A DNA stretch of 64,000 bases from Bacillus sp. FJAT-29937 (GTDB lineage: Bacteria; Bacillota; Bacilli; Bacillales; Cytobacillaceae), in NCBI RefSeq assembly GCF_001509555.1, contig NZ_LMAS01000003.1:1100-65099 (forward strand). The letters run 5' to 3'. Positions 46,185 to 55,784 of the stretch are shown here, in pieces. The notes under the pieces were generated by a model that worked only from the letters and a program-made list of their open reading frames with translations, had not been told where the DNA came from and searched no databases. How positions within the stretch are numbered: position 1 is the stretch's first letter; the number at the start of each line of letters is the position of its first letter. Position numbers and translations under genes: made by a program.

Positions 46185-46213
46185 TTGGCTGACCTATGGG
46201 GTCAGCCTTTTCT
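46185..46213 (+). terminator. Terminator of the purC paralogue
   Basis: GGCTGACC/GGTCAGCC hairpin with short loop and TTTT. Confidence 0.85.
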
Positions 46214-46291
46214 GATTTAGCGAGAAATACAACTTATAAAAACAGATAATTCTGTCAATGATGATAAAAAAAATAGAGAGGATGGCCCTTC

Positions 46292-46474
46292 ATGATTAAA
46301 GTGAAGTTATTTGACCATGAACATGAGAAGGATCTTGAACTTGAGATGAATCGTTTCCTAGCAAAAATTGAAGAGAAAAAACTTGTAGATATTAAATACA
46401 ATATCGCAGCAATTCACGAGGACGAAGATGAGCAAGTTTATTGTTTCTCAGCGATGATTATTTATAGAGCCTGA
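46292..46474 (+). CDS. cse60: Sporulation protein Cse60
   Basis: A 60-aa protein matching the Bacillus Cse60 family: MIKVKLFDHEHEKDLE, LVDIKYNIAAIHED and YCFSAMIIYRA. In B. subtilis cse60 is transcribed by mother-cell SigE; function unknown. AGAGAGGA precedes the ATG at a somewhat long distance. Followed by a hairpin with a T run. Confidence 0.88.
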   Translation: MIKVKLFDHEHEKDLELEMNRFLAKIEEKKLVDIKYNIAAIHEDEDEQVYCFSAMIIYRA

Positions 46475-46502
46475 ATAGGCCTCAGGCTCTAACATTTTTT
46501 TA
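46466..46502 (+). terminator. Terminator of cse60
   Basis: AGAGCCTGA/TCAGGCTCT hairpin with a seven-base loop, then AACA and seven T. Confidence 0.85.
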
Positions 46503-47768
46503 AGAGAGTTTTACAGTCATAGCAGCATTCGTACCGGCAAGCCTTCCGGTAACGAGAGCGGAAGTAATATTATATCCGCCTGTATAGCCGTGTATATCGA
46601 GAATTTCACCACAAAAATACAATCCGTTCATAAATTTAGAACCCATTGTTTTCGGGTCAATCTCTTTTACAGAAACTCCTCCCCCAGTCACAAATGCCTT
46701 ATCTAGCGGAAGGGTGCCATTGACTGCAAATTGAAACATTTTACAGCTTTTCACAAAGCTTCTTACTTTCTCATTTGAAATATTGGCTCCCTGTGAGGAA
46801 GGATCAATCTCGCTCCTTTCCAGCAAGAATAGCAGATATCTTTCAGGAAGAAGCCCTTTTAAAAGGTTTTTTATGCTCTTTTTCGGTTCTGAATTTATAT
46901 CTTTCAGAATTTCCTGATATAGAGACTCTTCTTTTTTATCTGGAAGGGCATCGATGCTCATGATGACCTCTTTCAAATTCCATTTTTTCATCGCCTTCAC
47001 AACGAATTGACTACATCTGAGAACCGCTGGCCCGCTAACGCCAAAGTGGGTAAAGAGCATATCCATTTTATGGGTAATTAATGCTTTTCCCTTTGGATTT
47101 AACACACTTAATGCAACACTGCGAAGAGACAAGCCTTGCAGAGATTTATCCTTAATAAATGGCTCTGCCGAAGTAACAGGGACCTCTGTCGGAAATAACT
47201 CGCTAATCGTATGTCCCGCCTTCTCAGCCCACGCATATCCGTCTCCAGTTGAACCAGTATGAGGTACAGATTTCCCCCCAACCGCGATTACGACTGCATC
47301 CGTCTCGAAGATTTCGCCGCTTTTTAGCTCGACCGCCTTTACGGAGCCTTCTGCATAATGGACATCCTTAACGGGACTGTTTGTTTTTATATCAACTTTT
47401 AATTCGCGCAGTTTTGAAAGCAAAGCATCCACAACTGATTGAGCTTTGTCTGTCACAGGAAACATCCGCCCGTGATCCTCTTCCTTTAGCTTAATTCCCA
47501 GGTTCTCGAAAAACTTTATTATATCCTCATTACTAAAAAGAGAAAGGGCACTATATAAAAATCGTCCATTCCCCGGAATATGTTTAATAATTTCATCAAT
47601 CGGCAGCCGATTCGTCACATTGCATCTGCCGCCTCCTGAAATAGCAAGCTTTCTTCCAAGCTTGTCTCCTTTATCGATTAGCAGCACCTTTGCTTTCTGC
47701 TCAGCAGCCCCAATTGCAGCCATTAAGCCAGAGGGCCCGCCGCCAATCACAATTACATCATATTTCAT
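46500..47768 (-). CDS. ytfP: FAD-dependent oxidoreductase YtfP (HI0933 family)
   Basis: A 422-aa flavoprotein. N-terminal dinucleotide fold [14 protein letters not shown], second motif [14 protein letters not shown] and C-terminal [18 protein letters not shown] are diagnostic of the HI0933/YhiN family. GGTGAAC precedes the ATG. Substrate unknown. Divergent from ytgP. Confidence 0.93.
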   Translation of the reverse strand: MKYDVIVIGGGPSGLMAAIGAAEQKAKVLLIDKGDKLGRKLAISGGGRCNVTNRLPIDEIIKHIPGNGRFLYSALSLFSNEDIIKFFENLGIKLKEEDHGRMFPVTDKAQSVVDALLSKLRELKVDIKTNSPVKDVHYAEGSVKAVELKSGEIFETDAVVIAVGGKSVPHTGSTGDGYAWAEKAGHTISELFPTEVPVTSAEPFIKDKSLQGLSLRSVALSVLNPKGKALITHKMDMLFTHFGVSGPAVLRCSQFVVKAMKKWNLKEVIMSIDALPDKKEESLYQEILKDINSEPKKSIKNLLKGLLPERYLLFLLERSEIDPSSQGANISNEKVRSFVKSCKMFQFAVNGTLPLDKAFVTGGGVSVKEIDPKTMGSKFMNGLYFCGEILDIHGYTGGYNITSALVTGRLAGTNAAMTVKLS

Positions 47769-47982
47769 TTGTTCACCAACTTAAATTTCAATGTTAAAAT
47801 CTTATTCATTATATCCGAAATGAGAGTAGTTTCATAACCCTACAAAAATAGGAGCTTATTTGCGAAAAAATTATTGCCATAAACTATCTCTAGGTAGCAA
47901 TCCTTCATAAAGAAGAGTAAACTACAAATAGTGTGCAAATTTTTTTTTGCGCTTTTCTTTTTAAAGGAAGGGATTATTATTT

Positions 47983-49599
47983 ATGTCATCTAAGCTTTTA
48001 AGGGGAACGTTTATTTTAACATTAGGTACGATGATATCGAAAATGCTTGGGTTATTTTATGTCATTCCCTTTTATCATATTGTGGGAAGCAGCGGACAGG
48101 CATTATATGCTTTCTCATACATTCCATACACCATATTTATAAGTATCGCAACAGCAGGAGTCCCGTTAGCGGTTTCTAAATACATATCCAAATATAATGC
48201 ACTTGAAGAATACGCTGTCGGGAGAAAGCTTTTTAAATCTGGGCTTATAATTATGATGTTCACAGGTATAATGTCTTTTCTTGCATTATATTTTCTAGCC
48301 CCATATATAGCTGCAATGAGTACAAATTCAAATGTAGGTTCAGATATTGAGGATGTAACAACTGTTATTCGGGCAGTGAGTTTTGCTCTTATTCTAGTGC
48401 CAATTATGAGTTTAATTCGCGGCTTTTTTCAAGGGCATCAATCAATGGGGCCATCAGCTGTTTCACAGGTAATTGAACAGATTGTTCGAATTACATTTGT
48501 ACTTGCAGGCGCTTATATTGTTTTGCACTATATGAATGGAACGATTTCTCAGGCCGTCAGTGTAGCAACATTTGCTGCCTTTATTGGGGCGGTTGGGGGA
48601 TTATTCAGTTTGATTTGGTATTGGTATAAACGAAGAGAGTATTTAAATGAATTGCTCTTACATGATAAGGGTACAATGAATATTTCTCTAACAGAGATGT
48701 ATAAAGAAATTGTCATCTACGCAGCACCCTTCGTTTTTGTTGGAATTGCAAACCCGCTGTTTCAATTTATTGATCAGTTTACGTTTATTAAAACGATGGA
48801 ATCAATTGGGTATGATAATACTGCTGCCAAGGACGCTTTTGCAATAATTACTATGCAAACACATAAGCTTGTCATTATTCCCGTTGCATTAGCAACTGCG
48901 TTTTCACTTACATTGGTCCCCTCCATTACAACAGCATTTGTGAATGAGGACCGTGTGAGTTTAAATCATCAATTAAATCAAGCTTTTCAGGTCGTCTTAT
49001 TTTTGACGCTTCCGGCGGTAGTCGGCCTTTCGATGTTAGCAGAACCTATTTTTACATTATTTTATGAGCATAGTGAGTTAGGAACAGAAGTATTAAGAAC
49101 CTATGCCCCCGTTGCTGTACTGTTTGCTTTTTTCTTAGTAACAGCAGCGATTTTACAAGGGATTAATGAACAGCGTTTCACTGTGTTAAGCTTGCTTGTA
49201 GGCTTGCTAATAAAATTAAGCTTAAATATTCCGCTTATTAAGCTAATGGAAACAGAAGGCGCAATAATGGCAACAGCCATTGGCTACGCAGCGGCAATAT
49301 TAATTAATTTATTCGTGATCAAAACTTTTGCCGGGTATCCATTCAAGTTCGTGTTTCGTAGAAGCTTGTTAATCGTCCTGTTTACAATTGTTATGTTTAT
49401 CGGCACAGGAATTGTCTATAAACTTCTTACTTTATTTTTATCACCAGCATCAAATTTCTCTGCCTTAGTAATTGTAATTATTTGTGCAGCAGTTGGTGCA
49501 GGAATCTACTTCTATTTAAGCTTAAAAACAAGACTCATTTATTTCTTATTAGGGGACAAGGTCGATCGGATTTTGAGGAAATTAAGGCTAAAAGCTTAA
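47983..49599 (+). CDS. ytgP: Lipid II flippase-type transporter YtgP (MurJ/SpoVB family)
   Basis: A 538-aa MOP-superfamily membrane protein with about 14 transmembrane helices, starting RGTFILTLGTMISKMLGLFY. B. subtilis YtgP (MurJ) is one of two lipid II flippases for peptidoglycan synthesis, the other being Amj. AAAGGAAGGG precedes the ATG. Followed closely by rsuA (16 bases), so probably co-transcribed. Confidence 0.92.
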   Translation: MSSKLLRGTFILTLGTMISKMLGLFYVIPFYHIVGSSGQALYAFSYIPYTIFISIATAGVPLAVSKYISKYNALEEYAVGRKLFKSGLIIMMFTGIMSFLALYFLAPYIAAMSTNSNVGSDIEDVTTVIRAVSFALILVPIMSLIRGFFQGHQSMGPSAVSQVIEQIVRITFVLAGAYIVLHYMNGTISQAVSVATFAAFIGAVGGLFSLIWYWYKRREYLNELLLHDKGTMNISLTEMYKEIVIYAAPFVFVGIANPLFQFIDQFTFIKTMESIGYDNTAAKDAFAIITMQTHKLVIIPVALATAFSLTLVPSITTAFVNEDRVSLNHQLNQAFQVVLFLTLPAVVGLSMLAEPIFTLFYEHSELGTEVLRTYAPVAVLFAFFLVTAAILQGINEQRFTVLSLLVGLLIKLSLNIPLIKLMETEGAIMATAIGYAAAILINLFVIKTFAGYPFKFVFRRSLLIVLFTIVMFIGTGIVYKLLTLFLSPASNFSALVIVIICAAVGAGIYFYLSLKTRLIYFLLGDKVDRILRKLRLKA

Positions 49600-49615
49600 G
49601 ATGGGGGTGAAAAAT

Positions 49616-50335
49616 ATGCGCATTGATAAAATGCTCGCCAATTTAGGCTATGGCAGCAGAAAAGATGTTAAGAAGCTGCTTAAAGATGGGGTTGTTGAGG
49701 TAAATGACCAAAAAGTGAAGGACCCTAAACAGCATGTTGATCCAGATAAAGATACGGTAACGATTAACGGAGAAGTTGTAGAATACAAGGAATTTATTTA
49801 TTTAATGCTGAATAAGCCTCAAGGTGTCATTTCAGCTACCGAGGATACTGAGCATGAGACGGTACTAGATTTGCTAGAAATGGAGGATCTCGTATTCTCG
49901 CCTTTTCCGGTAGGCCGTCTAGACAAAGATACAGAGGGGCTTCTGCTTCTAACAAATGATGGTCAGCTGGCACATCGCCTTCTATCGCCTAAAAAGCATG
50001 TCCCGAAAACTTATTTTGCTGTTATTAATAGTGAAGTAACAGAAGAGGACGTTGCTGCTTTTAAAAAGGGTGTCATCCTTGACGATGGGTATCATACGAA
50101 GCCCGGTTACTTAAAAATACTTAAGTCTGGAATGACTTCAGATATTGAGCTTACGATCACTGAAGGGAAATTTCATCAAGTCAAAAGAATGTTTGAAGCT
50201 GTGGGGAAGCGGGTTATGTATTTACAAAGGCTCTCCATGGGGCCGCTTAAGCTGGACGAATCATTGGAGCTTGGGGAATATCGGGAATTAACGGATGAGG
50301 AAATTACGGAGTTAATGGAATATGAAGTCAAATAA
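49616..50335 (+). CDS. rsuA: 16S rRNA pseudouridine synthase RsuA-like (YtzG)
   Basis: A 239-aa pseudouridine synthase: S4 domain (RIDKMLANLGYGSRKDVKKLL) then the RsuA catalytic domain with Asp in PVGRLDKDTEGLLLLTNDG and EGKFHQVKRMFEA. Expected to modify a uridine in small-subunit rRNA. ATG at 49616 has GGGGGTG upstream. Co-directional with ytgP. Confidence 0.93.
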   Translation: MRIDKMLANLGYGSRKDVKKLLKDGVVEVNDQKVKDPKQHVDPDKDTVTINGEVVEYKEFIYLMLNKPQGVISATEDTEHETVLDLLEMEDLVFSPFPVGRLDKDTEGLLLLTNDGQLAHRLLSPKKHVPKTYFAVINSEVTEEDVAAFKKGVILDDGYHTKPGYLKILKSGMTSDIELTITEGKFHQVKRMFEAVGKRVMYLQRLSMGPLKLDESLELGEYRELTDEEITELMEYEVK

Positions 50336-50363
50336 AAATCGCCATCGACAGGCGATTTTTTTA
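50335..50363. terminator. Terminator between rsuA and ytzE
   Basis: AAAAATCGCC/GGCGATTTTTTT hairpin with a seven-base loop; usable in both directions. Confidence 0.9.
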
Positions 50364-50375
50364 TGTGCAATTATA

Positions 50376-50597
50376 TTAGGATGATATTTTCACTTTTCGT
50401 TTAGTCGTTGTCCATTTTCCACGTGTTGGACTTTTGACTAGGTCGTTATAAACAAGAACATTTAAATCTCTTTGAATGGTGCGAGGAGTAATACCAAATT
50501 CCTCTACAAGCTCTTGAGTTGTTACAGTTCCGCGCTTATTAATAAACATGTAGACGGATTTGATACGGTTTAACATCCGGTTAGTTGAAGGTTTCAA
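50376..50597 (-). CDS. ytzE: DeoR-type HTH protein YtzE
   Basis: A 73-aa stand-alone DeoR-type helix-turn-helix: GTVTTQELVEEFGITPRTIQRDL, with no effector domain. TTG at 50597 is chosen with AGGGAG seven bases upstream. An ATG at 50756 in the same frame would add 53 residues with CKGDGCG, but the sequence there contains a TACAAT -10-like box, so that region is probably the promoter. Likely a small DNA-binding regulator; target unknown. Confidence 0.8.
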   Translation of the reverse strand: MKPSTNRMLNRIKSVYMFINKRGTVTTQELVEEFGITPRTIQRDLNVLVYNDLVKSPTRGKWTTTKRKVKISS

Positions 50598-51011
50598 AGA
50601 ACCACTCCCTATCCTTTTTTCAAACCAATGGCAAGTACCTGCAACCGACAGCTTCGTTTGAAGAAACATGTACTTCAAAGCAATGTAGTTTTCTTTTCCG
50701 CAGCCATCTCCTTTACAAATTTCAGTTTTTTTCCAAATATCATCCTTTACAATCATTGTACCCTTATTTTTTGATAATTTCTACTTTATTGCAAAATTTA
50801 CGTAAGATTAATAAAACCGCCCCTCTCTGAATTTCTTAATTAAACATATGGTTCTTTAAGTTGTCCTATGTTTGGAAAATTCGAAATGGGATAAACTTCC
50901 CGTATCCTGTTTGAAAAAATTTTATTATAATCAAACTTTGTTAGATTAAGAATTTGAACTGGCGGGACAAGGAACCTCTGTCCTGAACCATATTGAAAGG
51001 ATGGAAGGCAT
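50598..51011. other. Intergenic region between divergent ytzE and the M48 gene
   Basis: About 410 bases without a convincing gene apart from the optional upstream extension of ytzE. It contains TATAAT near 50930 without a good -35, and a small GGGACA/TGTCCT stem-loop near 50965-50985. I see no riboswitch. Confidence 0.5.
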
Positions 51012-52286
51012 TTGCAAGAACAAGCTTTGCGGGATCAATTGGTGTTTCCTAAAGAAAATATATATTTTGCCTTTGTTGCTTTATTTAGTATTCTCGCATA
51101 TATCTTTTTAGCGTTTTCGGTTGTTGGAATTATTTTCATAATTATTTTTATTCTCTTATCAGTTGTACTCCATGGGATTATGATGGGCGGCATTAGACGG
51201 AACGGTGTGAAAATCAGCAAGAATCAGTTTCCTGAGCTTTATGAAAAGGCTGAAATGACTGCCAAGGATATGGGGCTTACTGTGATGCCTGATATTTATG
51301 TCATCGAATCAGAAGGAGTCTTAAATGCCTTCGCAACCCGTTTCTTTAGAAAAAATATGGTCGTTCTTTATTCAGGAATCTTTGAATTAATTGAAAGAAA
51401 TGCTGAGAAAGAAGTTTTATTTGTTCTAGCTCATGAATTCGCACATTTAAAAAGAAAGCATGTAATCATCAGCTTTCTGCTTCTGCCAGCAATGTGGGTT
51501 CCTTTTCTAGGGAATGCTTATTTAAGAGCTTGTGAGTATACTTGTGACCGCTATGCGGCTTTTTACATTCAGTCGTTCGATGCGGCAAAGGATGCCTTAA
51601 CGATGCTTGCAATCGGCAAGGAATTATATCTAAAGGTTAATAAACAGGCCTATATGGAACAGCTTCAAACGGAACATGGATTTTTTGTTTGGCTGAATGA
51701 GAAATTATCGACACACCCTCATTTGCCGAAAAGAATCTATGCTTTATCCCGATTTTTTTCCGAGGATTCCACGATTGAATTAAAGGAGCCTAAAGGGAAG
51801 GTTTGGCTAGGCATCATTGGTGCAGGAGTCGCCGTTGTCATTTTGTCCGCAGGCATTTTTGTCGGAATGAAAGCAATCGAGAAATTGGATTTTTGGTCTG
51901 AATGGGTATCGGGAATTGAAGGGGCTACCCCTCTCATGAACGCAGCCAGTGAAAATGATATCGATACGATACAATCTCTACTAGCGGACGGTGTGGAAAT
52001 CGATGCTCAAGATTCAGAGGGTTCAACGGCACTGCATTGGGCTGTATACAATGGAAGCCTTGAAGCGGCTGAAATGCTCCTTGATCACGGAGCAGACCCG
52101 AATTCTATTGATACCTATGAATCTAGCCCGCTTATAAATGCAGTATACAATGATGATGTTGGAATGGCAGAACTGCTTTTACAATATGGAGCAGATCCTA
52201 GTTATCAGGATTCAGAGGGCTATACAGCCTACGATTATGCAGTTGATTTTGAAAGCAAAGATATAATCAATTTATTAAAACATTGA
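51012..52286 (+). CDS. M48 membrane metalloprotease with C-terminal ankyrin repeats
   Basis: A 424-aa protein. Two N-terminal hydrophobic helices (about residues 20-60) are followed by the gluzincin domain, with the zinc motif HEFAH near residue 141 and ACEYTCDRYA carrying the third ligand region. A further transmembrane helix (about residues 265-290) leads to ankyrin repeats from GATPLMNAASENDID to the end: GSTALHWAVYNGSLEAAEMLL is a textbook repeat. TTG start with AAAGGATGGAAGG upstream. The stop lies at the edge of the TnpB element. Confidence 0.88.
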   Translation: MQEQALRDQLVFPKENIYFAFVALFSILAYIFLAFSVVGIIFIIIFILLSVVLHGIMMGGIRRNGVKISKNQFPELYEKAEMTAKDMGLTVMPDIYVIESEGVLNAFATRFFRKNMVVLYSGIFELIERNAEKEVLFVLAHEFAHLKRKHVIISFLLLPAMWVPFLGNAYLRACEYTCDRYAAFYIQSFDAAKDALTMLAIGKELYLKVNKQAYMEQLQTEHGFFVWLNEKLSTHPHLPKRIYALSRFFSEDSTIELKEPKGKVWLGIIGAGVAVVILSAGIFVGMKAIEKLDFWSEWVSGIEGATPLMNAASENDIDTIQSLLADGVEIDAQDSEGSTALHWAVYNGSLEAAEMLLDHGADPNSIDTYESSPLINAVYNDDVGMAELLLQYGADPSYQDSEGYTAYDYAVDFESKDIINLLKH

Positions 52287-52289
52287 ACT

Positions 52290-52420
52290 ACTCACCACTT
52301 AACACCCTTACAGGTTGTTTGAAGTGGGAGATTCCTAAGAACACCAGTGTATCCACCAGTTATTGATTAGGCGATCCCCGTCATTCCAACGGTTAGAAGT
52401 CTTATCGCTTCATTTTTTAG
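52290..52420 (-). ncRNA. Candidate reRNA (omega RNA) of TnpB
   Basis: In IS605-type elements the guide RNA overlaps the 3' end of tnpB and the right end. Here the minus strand from the last tnpB codons through the right-end hairpin ends in GTTCAA; a guide would then read into the M48 gene's last codons (TGTTTTAATAAATTG). Inferred from position only. Confidence 0.45.
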
Positions 52421-53542
52421 ATTCAAACTTGCGTTAATATCCCGGTCATGATGGGTATGGCACTCCGGACACTCCCATTCACGCAAGCGAAGATTTTTAA
52501 CGTCTTTATTTTTATAGCCACAGCAAGAACATAGTTGACTAGAAGCGAAGTTTTTAGCAACGGTAATGATTTGTTTGCCGTACCATTTCGCCTTGTATAC
52601 AATCATGGTTTTGAATTGCGACCAAGATACTTCGCTAATGGCTTTGGCAAGGTTGCAATTTTTAAGCATGTTACTTACCGACAAATCTTCCATCCCGATG
52701 ATGTCGTGGTTTTTGACAATTTCGGTTGAAATTTTGTCTAAGTAGTCTTTTCGTACGTTTGCCATTTTTTCATGGATACGAGCGACTTTGATTTTAGCTT
52801 TGTACCAATTCGATCCGCCTATTGTTCTTCTATTCATAATTCGTTGTGCTCTGGCTAATTTATCTTCTAAAGTGTGGAAAAACTTTGGATTGGAGTAGAT
52901 TTTTCCATCTGAGAGGATTGCAAAGTGTTTTAAACCAACATCAACACCAACAGCAGAGTTTGTTTTTGGTAATTCTGCTATTTCGGTTTCAGTTGCTAAA
53001 GAAACAAAATATTTTCCTGAAGGGTTTCGTCTAATGGTAGCACTAATGATTCGACCTTCCACTTCGCGGCTTTTCGCAAAACGAACGTTCCCTAGTTTAG
53101 GTAACTTAATGTGACGATCTACCACAGTGATATTTCCGTTCGTATGCTTAGTTGTGTAGGATTGGACAGGATTCTTTTTAGACTTAAATCGAGGTTGCTG
53201 GTTTTGCCTTTTGTAGTATCGGCCATAGGAATCAGCTAAGTTTTCAACCGATTTTTGCAAAGCAATACTATCAACTTCCTTTAAGAACTCATAATGTTTC
53301 TTTAGTTCAGGAAGGGATTTCACCGTTTCGTATTTATTCAAGTATTTTCCTTTCCAATTATTTGTTGGAAGTTGACCATTCTGTTCCATTTCTTCGACAA
53401 TGTACCAATAAGCATCTATTTCTTTTTGTTTGCCTAGAAAGAAATTGAACACAAATCTTGAACAACCAATCGTTTTGTTAATGAGAACTATCTGTTTTTT
53501 ATTTGGATAGATACGGAATTTATAGGCTTTGTTGACAAGCAT
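52367..53542 (-). CDS. tnpB: RNA-guided nuclease TnpB
   Basis: A 391-aa TnpB with an apparently intact RuvC triad: Asp in [10 protein letters not shown] (D204 counted from 53551), Glu in IGMEDLS (E288), Asp in [10 protein letters not shown] (D371). The zinc ribbon is CSCCGYKN...CPECH. The N-terminal helix-turn-helix domain opens with [13 protein letters not shown] at 53542 with GAGGTG six bases upstream is preferred over GTG at 53551. TnpB is a transposon-encoded nuclease that uses a right-end-derived RNA. Confidence 0.93.
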   Translation of the reverse strand: MLVNKAYKFRIYPNKKQIVLINKTIGCSRFVFNFFLGKQKEIDAYWYIVEEMEQNGQLPTNNWKGKYLNKYETVKSLPELKKHYEFLKEVDSIALQKSVENLADSYGRYYKRQNQQPRFKSKKNPVQSYTTKHTNGNITVVDRHIKLPKLGNVRFAKSREVEGRIISATIRRNPSGKYFVSLATETEIAELPKTNSAVGVDVGLKHFAILSDGKIYSNPKFFHTLEDKLARAQRIMNRRTIGGSNWYKAKIKVARIHEKMANVRKDYLDKISTEIVKNHDIIGMEDLSVSNMLKNCNLAKAISEVSWSQFKTMIVYKAKWYGKQIITVAKNFASSQLCSCCGYKNKDVKNLRLREWECPECHTHHDRDINASLNLKNEAIRLLTVGMTGIA

Positions 53543-53701
53543 TAGTTTCACCTCATCCCAAAGGGAACATTTGTTCTAATTATACCATAGTGTAGAAAGT
53601 TTTGGCTAGCGCCAACCGCCATTCATCTCCCACCTACTCATTGGCTTCGCCCTCCACATTCCTTGAGGTGGGAGTCTTCTGTCGGGAAATGATAAAGTGG
53701 A

Positions 53702-53738
53702 AACTGCTCTTCGTTTGGAGAGCAGTTTTTGTTTTTGT
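53702..53738 (+). terminator. Terminator, probably of the M48 gene before IS insertion
   Basis: AACTGCTCT/AGAGCAGTT hairpin followed by TTTGTTTTT, on the plus strand directly after the TnpB element. No plus-strand gene lies between it and the M48 gene except across the element. Confidence 0.8.
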
Positions 53739-53792
53739 AATAAGAAACTTTTTCCATTATTGATTCGTACTAAATAAATGGGAGGAGAAAGA

Positions 53793-54506
53793 ATGAATCT
53801 ATTAAATGTAGATATTAAACAGGCAGGCTATGAAAAGGATCAAGCAATTATACATAATATACAATTTGAAGTTGGAGCGGGAGAACTAATTGGGATGATT
53901 GGTCCGAATGGAGCGGGGAAGAGTACGACCATTAAGACGATTCTTGGCTTACTAGAAAATATAAAGGGAGAGGTAACTTTCCAGCCTGAAGCAAAATATT
54001 CTTATATTCCAGAAAGGCCTATCTTTTATGATGAGCTCACTTTATGGGAACATTTAGACTTTATTGCATCTGTGGAAGGATTAAATGATAAAGAGTATCA
54101 AGATCAGGCAAAGGAATTGCTAGTGCAATATAAATTGGCTGAGCATGCTCATGAATTCCCTGGTAAGTATTCAAAAGGGATGCAGCAAAAGGCTATGCTA
54201 ATTTTATCGATGATTACAAATCCAGATGTTTATATTATTGATGAACCTTTTATTGGTTTAGATCCAAATGCGATGAAGCTTTTTCTTGAATCGATTCAGC
54301 TTGAACGTGAAAGAGGAGCAGGCATCCTCATGTCCACTCATGTTTTGGATACTGCTGAAAAGGTATGTGACCGATTTTTAATCATCCATAAGGGAGAGCT
54401 TCAAGCGGCCGGGACTTTAGATGAAATAAGAACACAATGCCATCTACCTAATGGTTCACTCTATGATTGCTTTCATTTAATTGCGGAAGGTCATGAAGAT
54501 GAGTAG
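53793..54506 (+). CDS. ythP: ABC-transporter ATPase YthP (EcsA-like)
   Basis: A 237-aa ATP-binding subunit. Walker A GPNGAGKST, a modified signature YSKGMQQKAML typical of the EcsA group, Walker B VYIIDEPFIGLDP, H-loop STHVLD. ATG at 53793 has GGGAGGAG upstream. It overlaps ythQ by 8 bases and should energise that permease. Confidence 0.92.
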   Translation: MNLLNVDIKQAGYEKDQAIIHNIQFEVGAGELIGMIGPNGAGKSTTIKTILGLLENIKGEVTFQPEAKYSYIPERPIFYDELTLWEHLDFIASVEGLNDKEYQDQAKELLVQYKLAEHAHEFPGKYSKGMQQKAMLILSMITNPDVYIIDEPFIGLDPNAMKLFLESIQLERERGAGILMSTHVLDTAEKVCDRFLIIHKGELQAAGTLDEIRTQCHLPNGSLYDCFHLIAEGHEDE

Positions 54507-55692
54507 TTGGAACATTTTTACAGATCGGTTAGTTAGAGGGTGGAAATATCAATTTGGTGTCATCCGTTCGATTGCTGATTGGACGATTATTCTTTATTTT
54601 ATTCTCCCGGCAGCTGCCATCTTTTTTATGATGTACCTCTCATGGTGGCTGGAAACCCCTTCGTGGATTGAGAATATCCCATTATTTTTTCTGTTCTTTT
54701 TGCTTTATTTATTTTCATGGAACGGGAATATTCGTACCTTTGTACAAGAAGCAGATAAAGTATTTTTAATAAAAAATCAACCCATTTTTCTTGGTATGAA
54801 GAAATGGGGTTATTTATACTCTTTGCTTTTTCATCTATTGCAAATTGCGATGACCATTTTCATTTTTCTACCATTCTTAAGGAACCATTATCTTCTTGAA
54901 TGGCAGCAAATCATTTCATTATTGATTTACTTTTTTACAAAGGGATCCTTGATCATGCTTATGAAATGGTATTTGGGAAAAATAGAATCTAAGTTAAAGA
55001 AAATTATTGTAGGCATTTTTATATTTCTCCCATTAGGCTGGTTTAGCCAATTCATATTTTTACTATGGGAAAAAGGCTTGCTTCTTCCGGTCTATGGATG
55101 TGGTGCGTTCGTAGTGACCATTTCCATTTTTCAAAGCTTACGTGTTTTAAAAAAGATCTCATCTATCGATCACAATATCTCCCTAGGAAATGAAGCAAAA
55201 ACAAAGAATATAGATTTTATCTTTAGGCTTTCACAGGATATAGAAAAGCCGGTTATCGTTACAAAAAGGACAAAGCCTCTTTTATTCCGCCGATCAAAAC
55301 GCATTTTTAATAATCGGGCAAGTGTAAACGGGTTTCTTGAACTGTTCATAAAAATCTTTATTCGAAACTATTCATATGTAGGGGGATTCCTACAAATCAT
55401 ATCTGTGACAACAGCAGCTATAGTCATAATCCCGCCTATTTGGATAAAGGTTCTAATTTTCACAGGTTTTCTTATTATGATGTATTCCTGGCTATCATTA
55501 GTTTGGGACAAGATTACGACATCCAACCCGATCAGTAAGAAATACCGTGAAATTCCCTTTTATTTTGCTGCGAGAAAAAGGGCAGTTACAGTTCTCTTCT
55601 TTTTGTCCATATTAATTTTAGGGATATTCATAATTTGTTGGCTTTTGATACTTATGCAATTCGGATTTCGTCCAATGATGTTTGGGCTATAA
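54499..55692 (+). CDS. ythQ: ABC-transporter permease YthQ (EcsB family)
   Basis: A 397-aa integral membrane protein of the EcsB family with about seven to eight hydrophobic helices and several basic loops. ATG at 54499 is chosen, eight bases after GGAAGG; ATG at 54493 is an alternative. B. subtilis EcsAB influences secretion and protease processing; YthPQ is its paralogue with unknown substrate. Confidence 0.9.
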   Translation: MSSWNIFTDRLVRGWKYQFGVIRSIADWTIILYFILPAAAIFFMMYLSWWLETPSWIENIPLFFLFFLLYLFSWNGNIRTFVQEADKVFLIKNQPIFLGMKKWGYLYSLLFHLLQIAMTIFIFLPFLRNHYLLEWQQIISLLIYFFTKGSLIMLMKWYLGKIESKLKKIIVGIFIFLPLGWFSQFIFLLWEKGLLLPVYGCGAFVVTISIFQSLRVLKKISSIDHNISLGNEAKTKNIDFIFRLSQDIEKPVIVTKRTKPLLFRRSKRIFNNRASVNGFLELFIKIFIRNYSYVGGFLQIISVTTAAIVIIPPIWIKVLIFTGFLIMMYSWLSLVWDKITTSNPISKKYREIPFYFAARKRAVTVLFFLSILILGIFIICWLLILMQFGFRPMMFGL

Positions 55693-55784
55693 GAGAAAAT
55701 TCCATCTCAAATACAAGACTATTTCCATATCAAATTGTAAGTTGATATAATTAATTTAATAACAAAAGCTTAGGTGGTGAAGGA

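Larger units (their letters stand above)
52283..53691 (-). mobile_element. IS200/IS605-family element with tnpB only (IS1341 type)
   Basis: Boundaries are inferred. Left end (high coordinates): CTCCCACCT/AGGTGGGAG hairpin at about 53627-53675. Right end: imperfect CTCACCACTT/GAAGTGGGAG hairpin at about 52291-52330. No TnpA-type transposase gene is present. On the minus strand TTTAT lies outside the proposed left end and GTTCAA at the right end, typical of TAM and reRNA scaffold ends of TnpB elements. It sits between the M48 gene and a terminator at 53702. Confidence 0.75.

Noticed and set aside
50598..50756. N-terminal extension of ytzE containing CKGDGCG
   Set aside because: The internal TTG has a much better ribosome binding site, gives the length expected of YtzE, and a -10-like TACAAT overlaps the upstream ATG. 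Not fully excluded.
54130..54200. Degenerate ABC signature in YthP as a sign of inactivity
   Set aside because: SKGMQQK in place of LSGGQ is normal for the EcsA subgroup; Walker motifs are intact.
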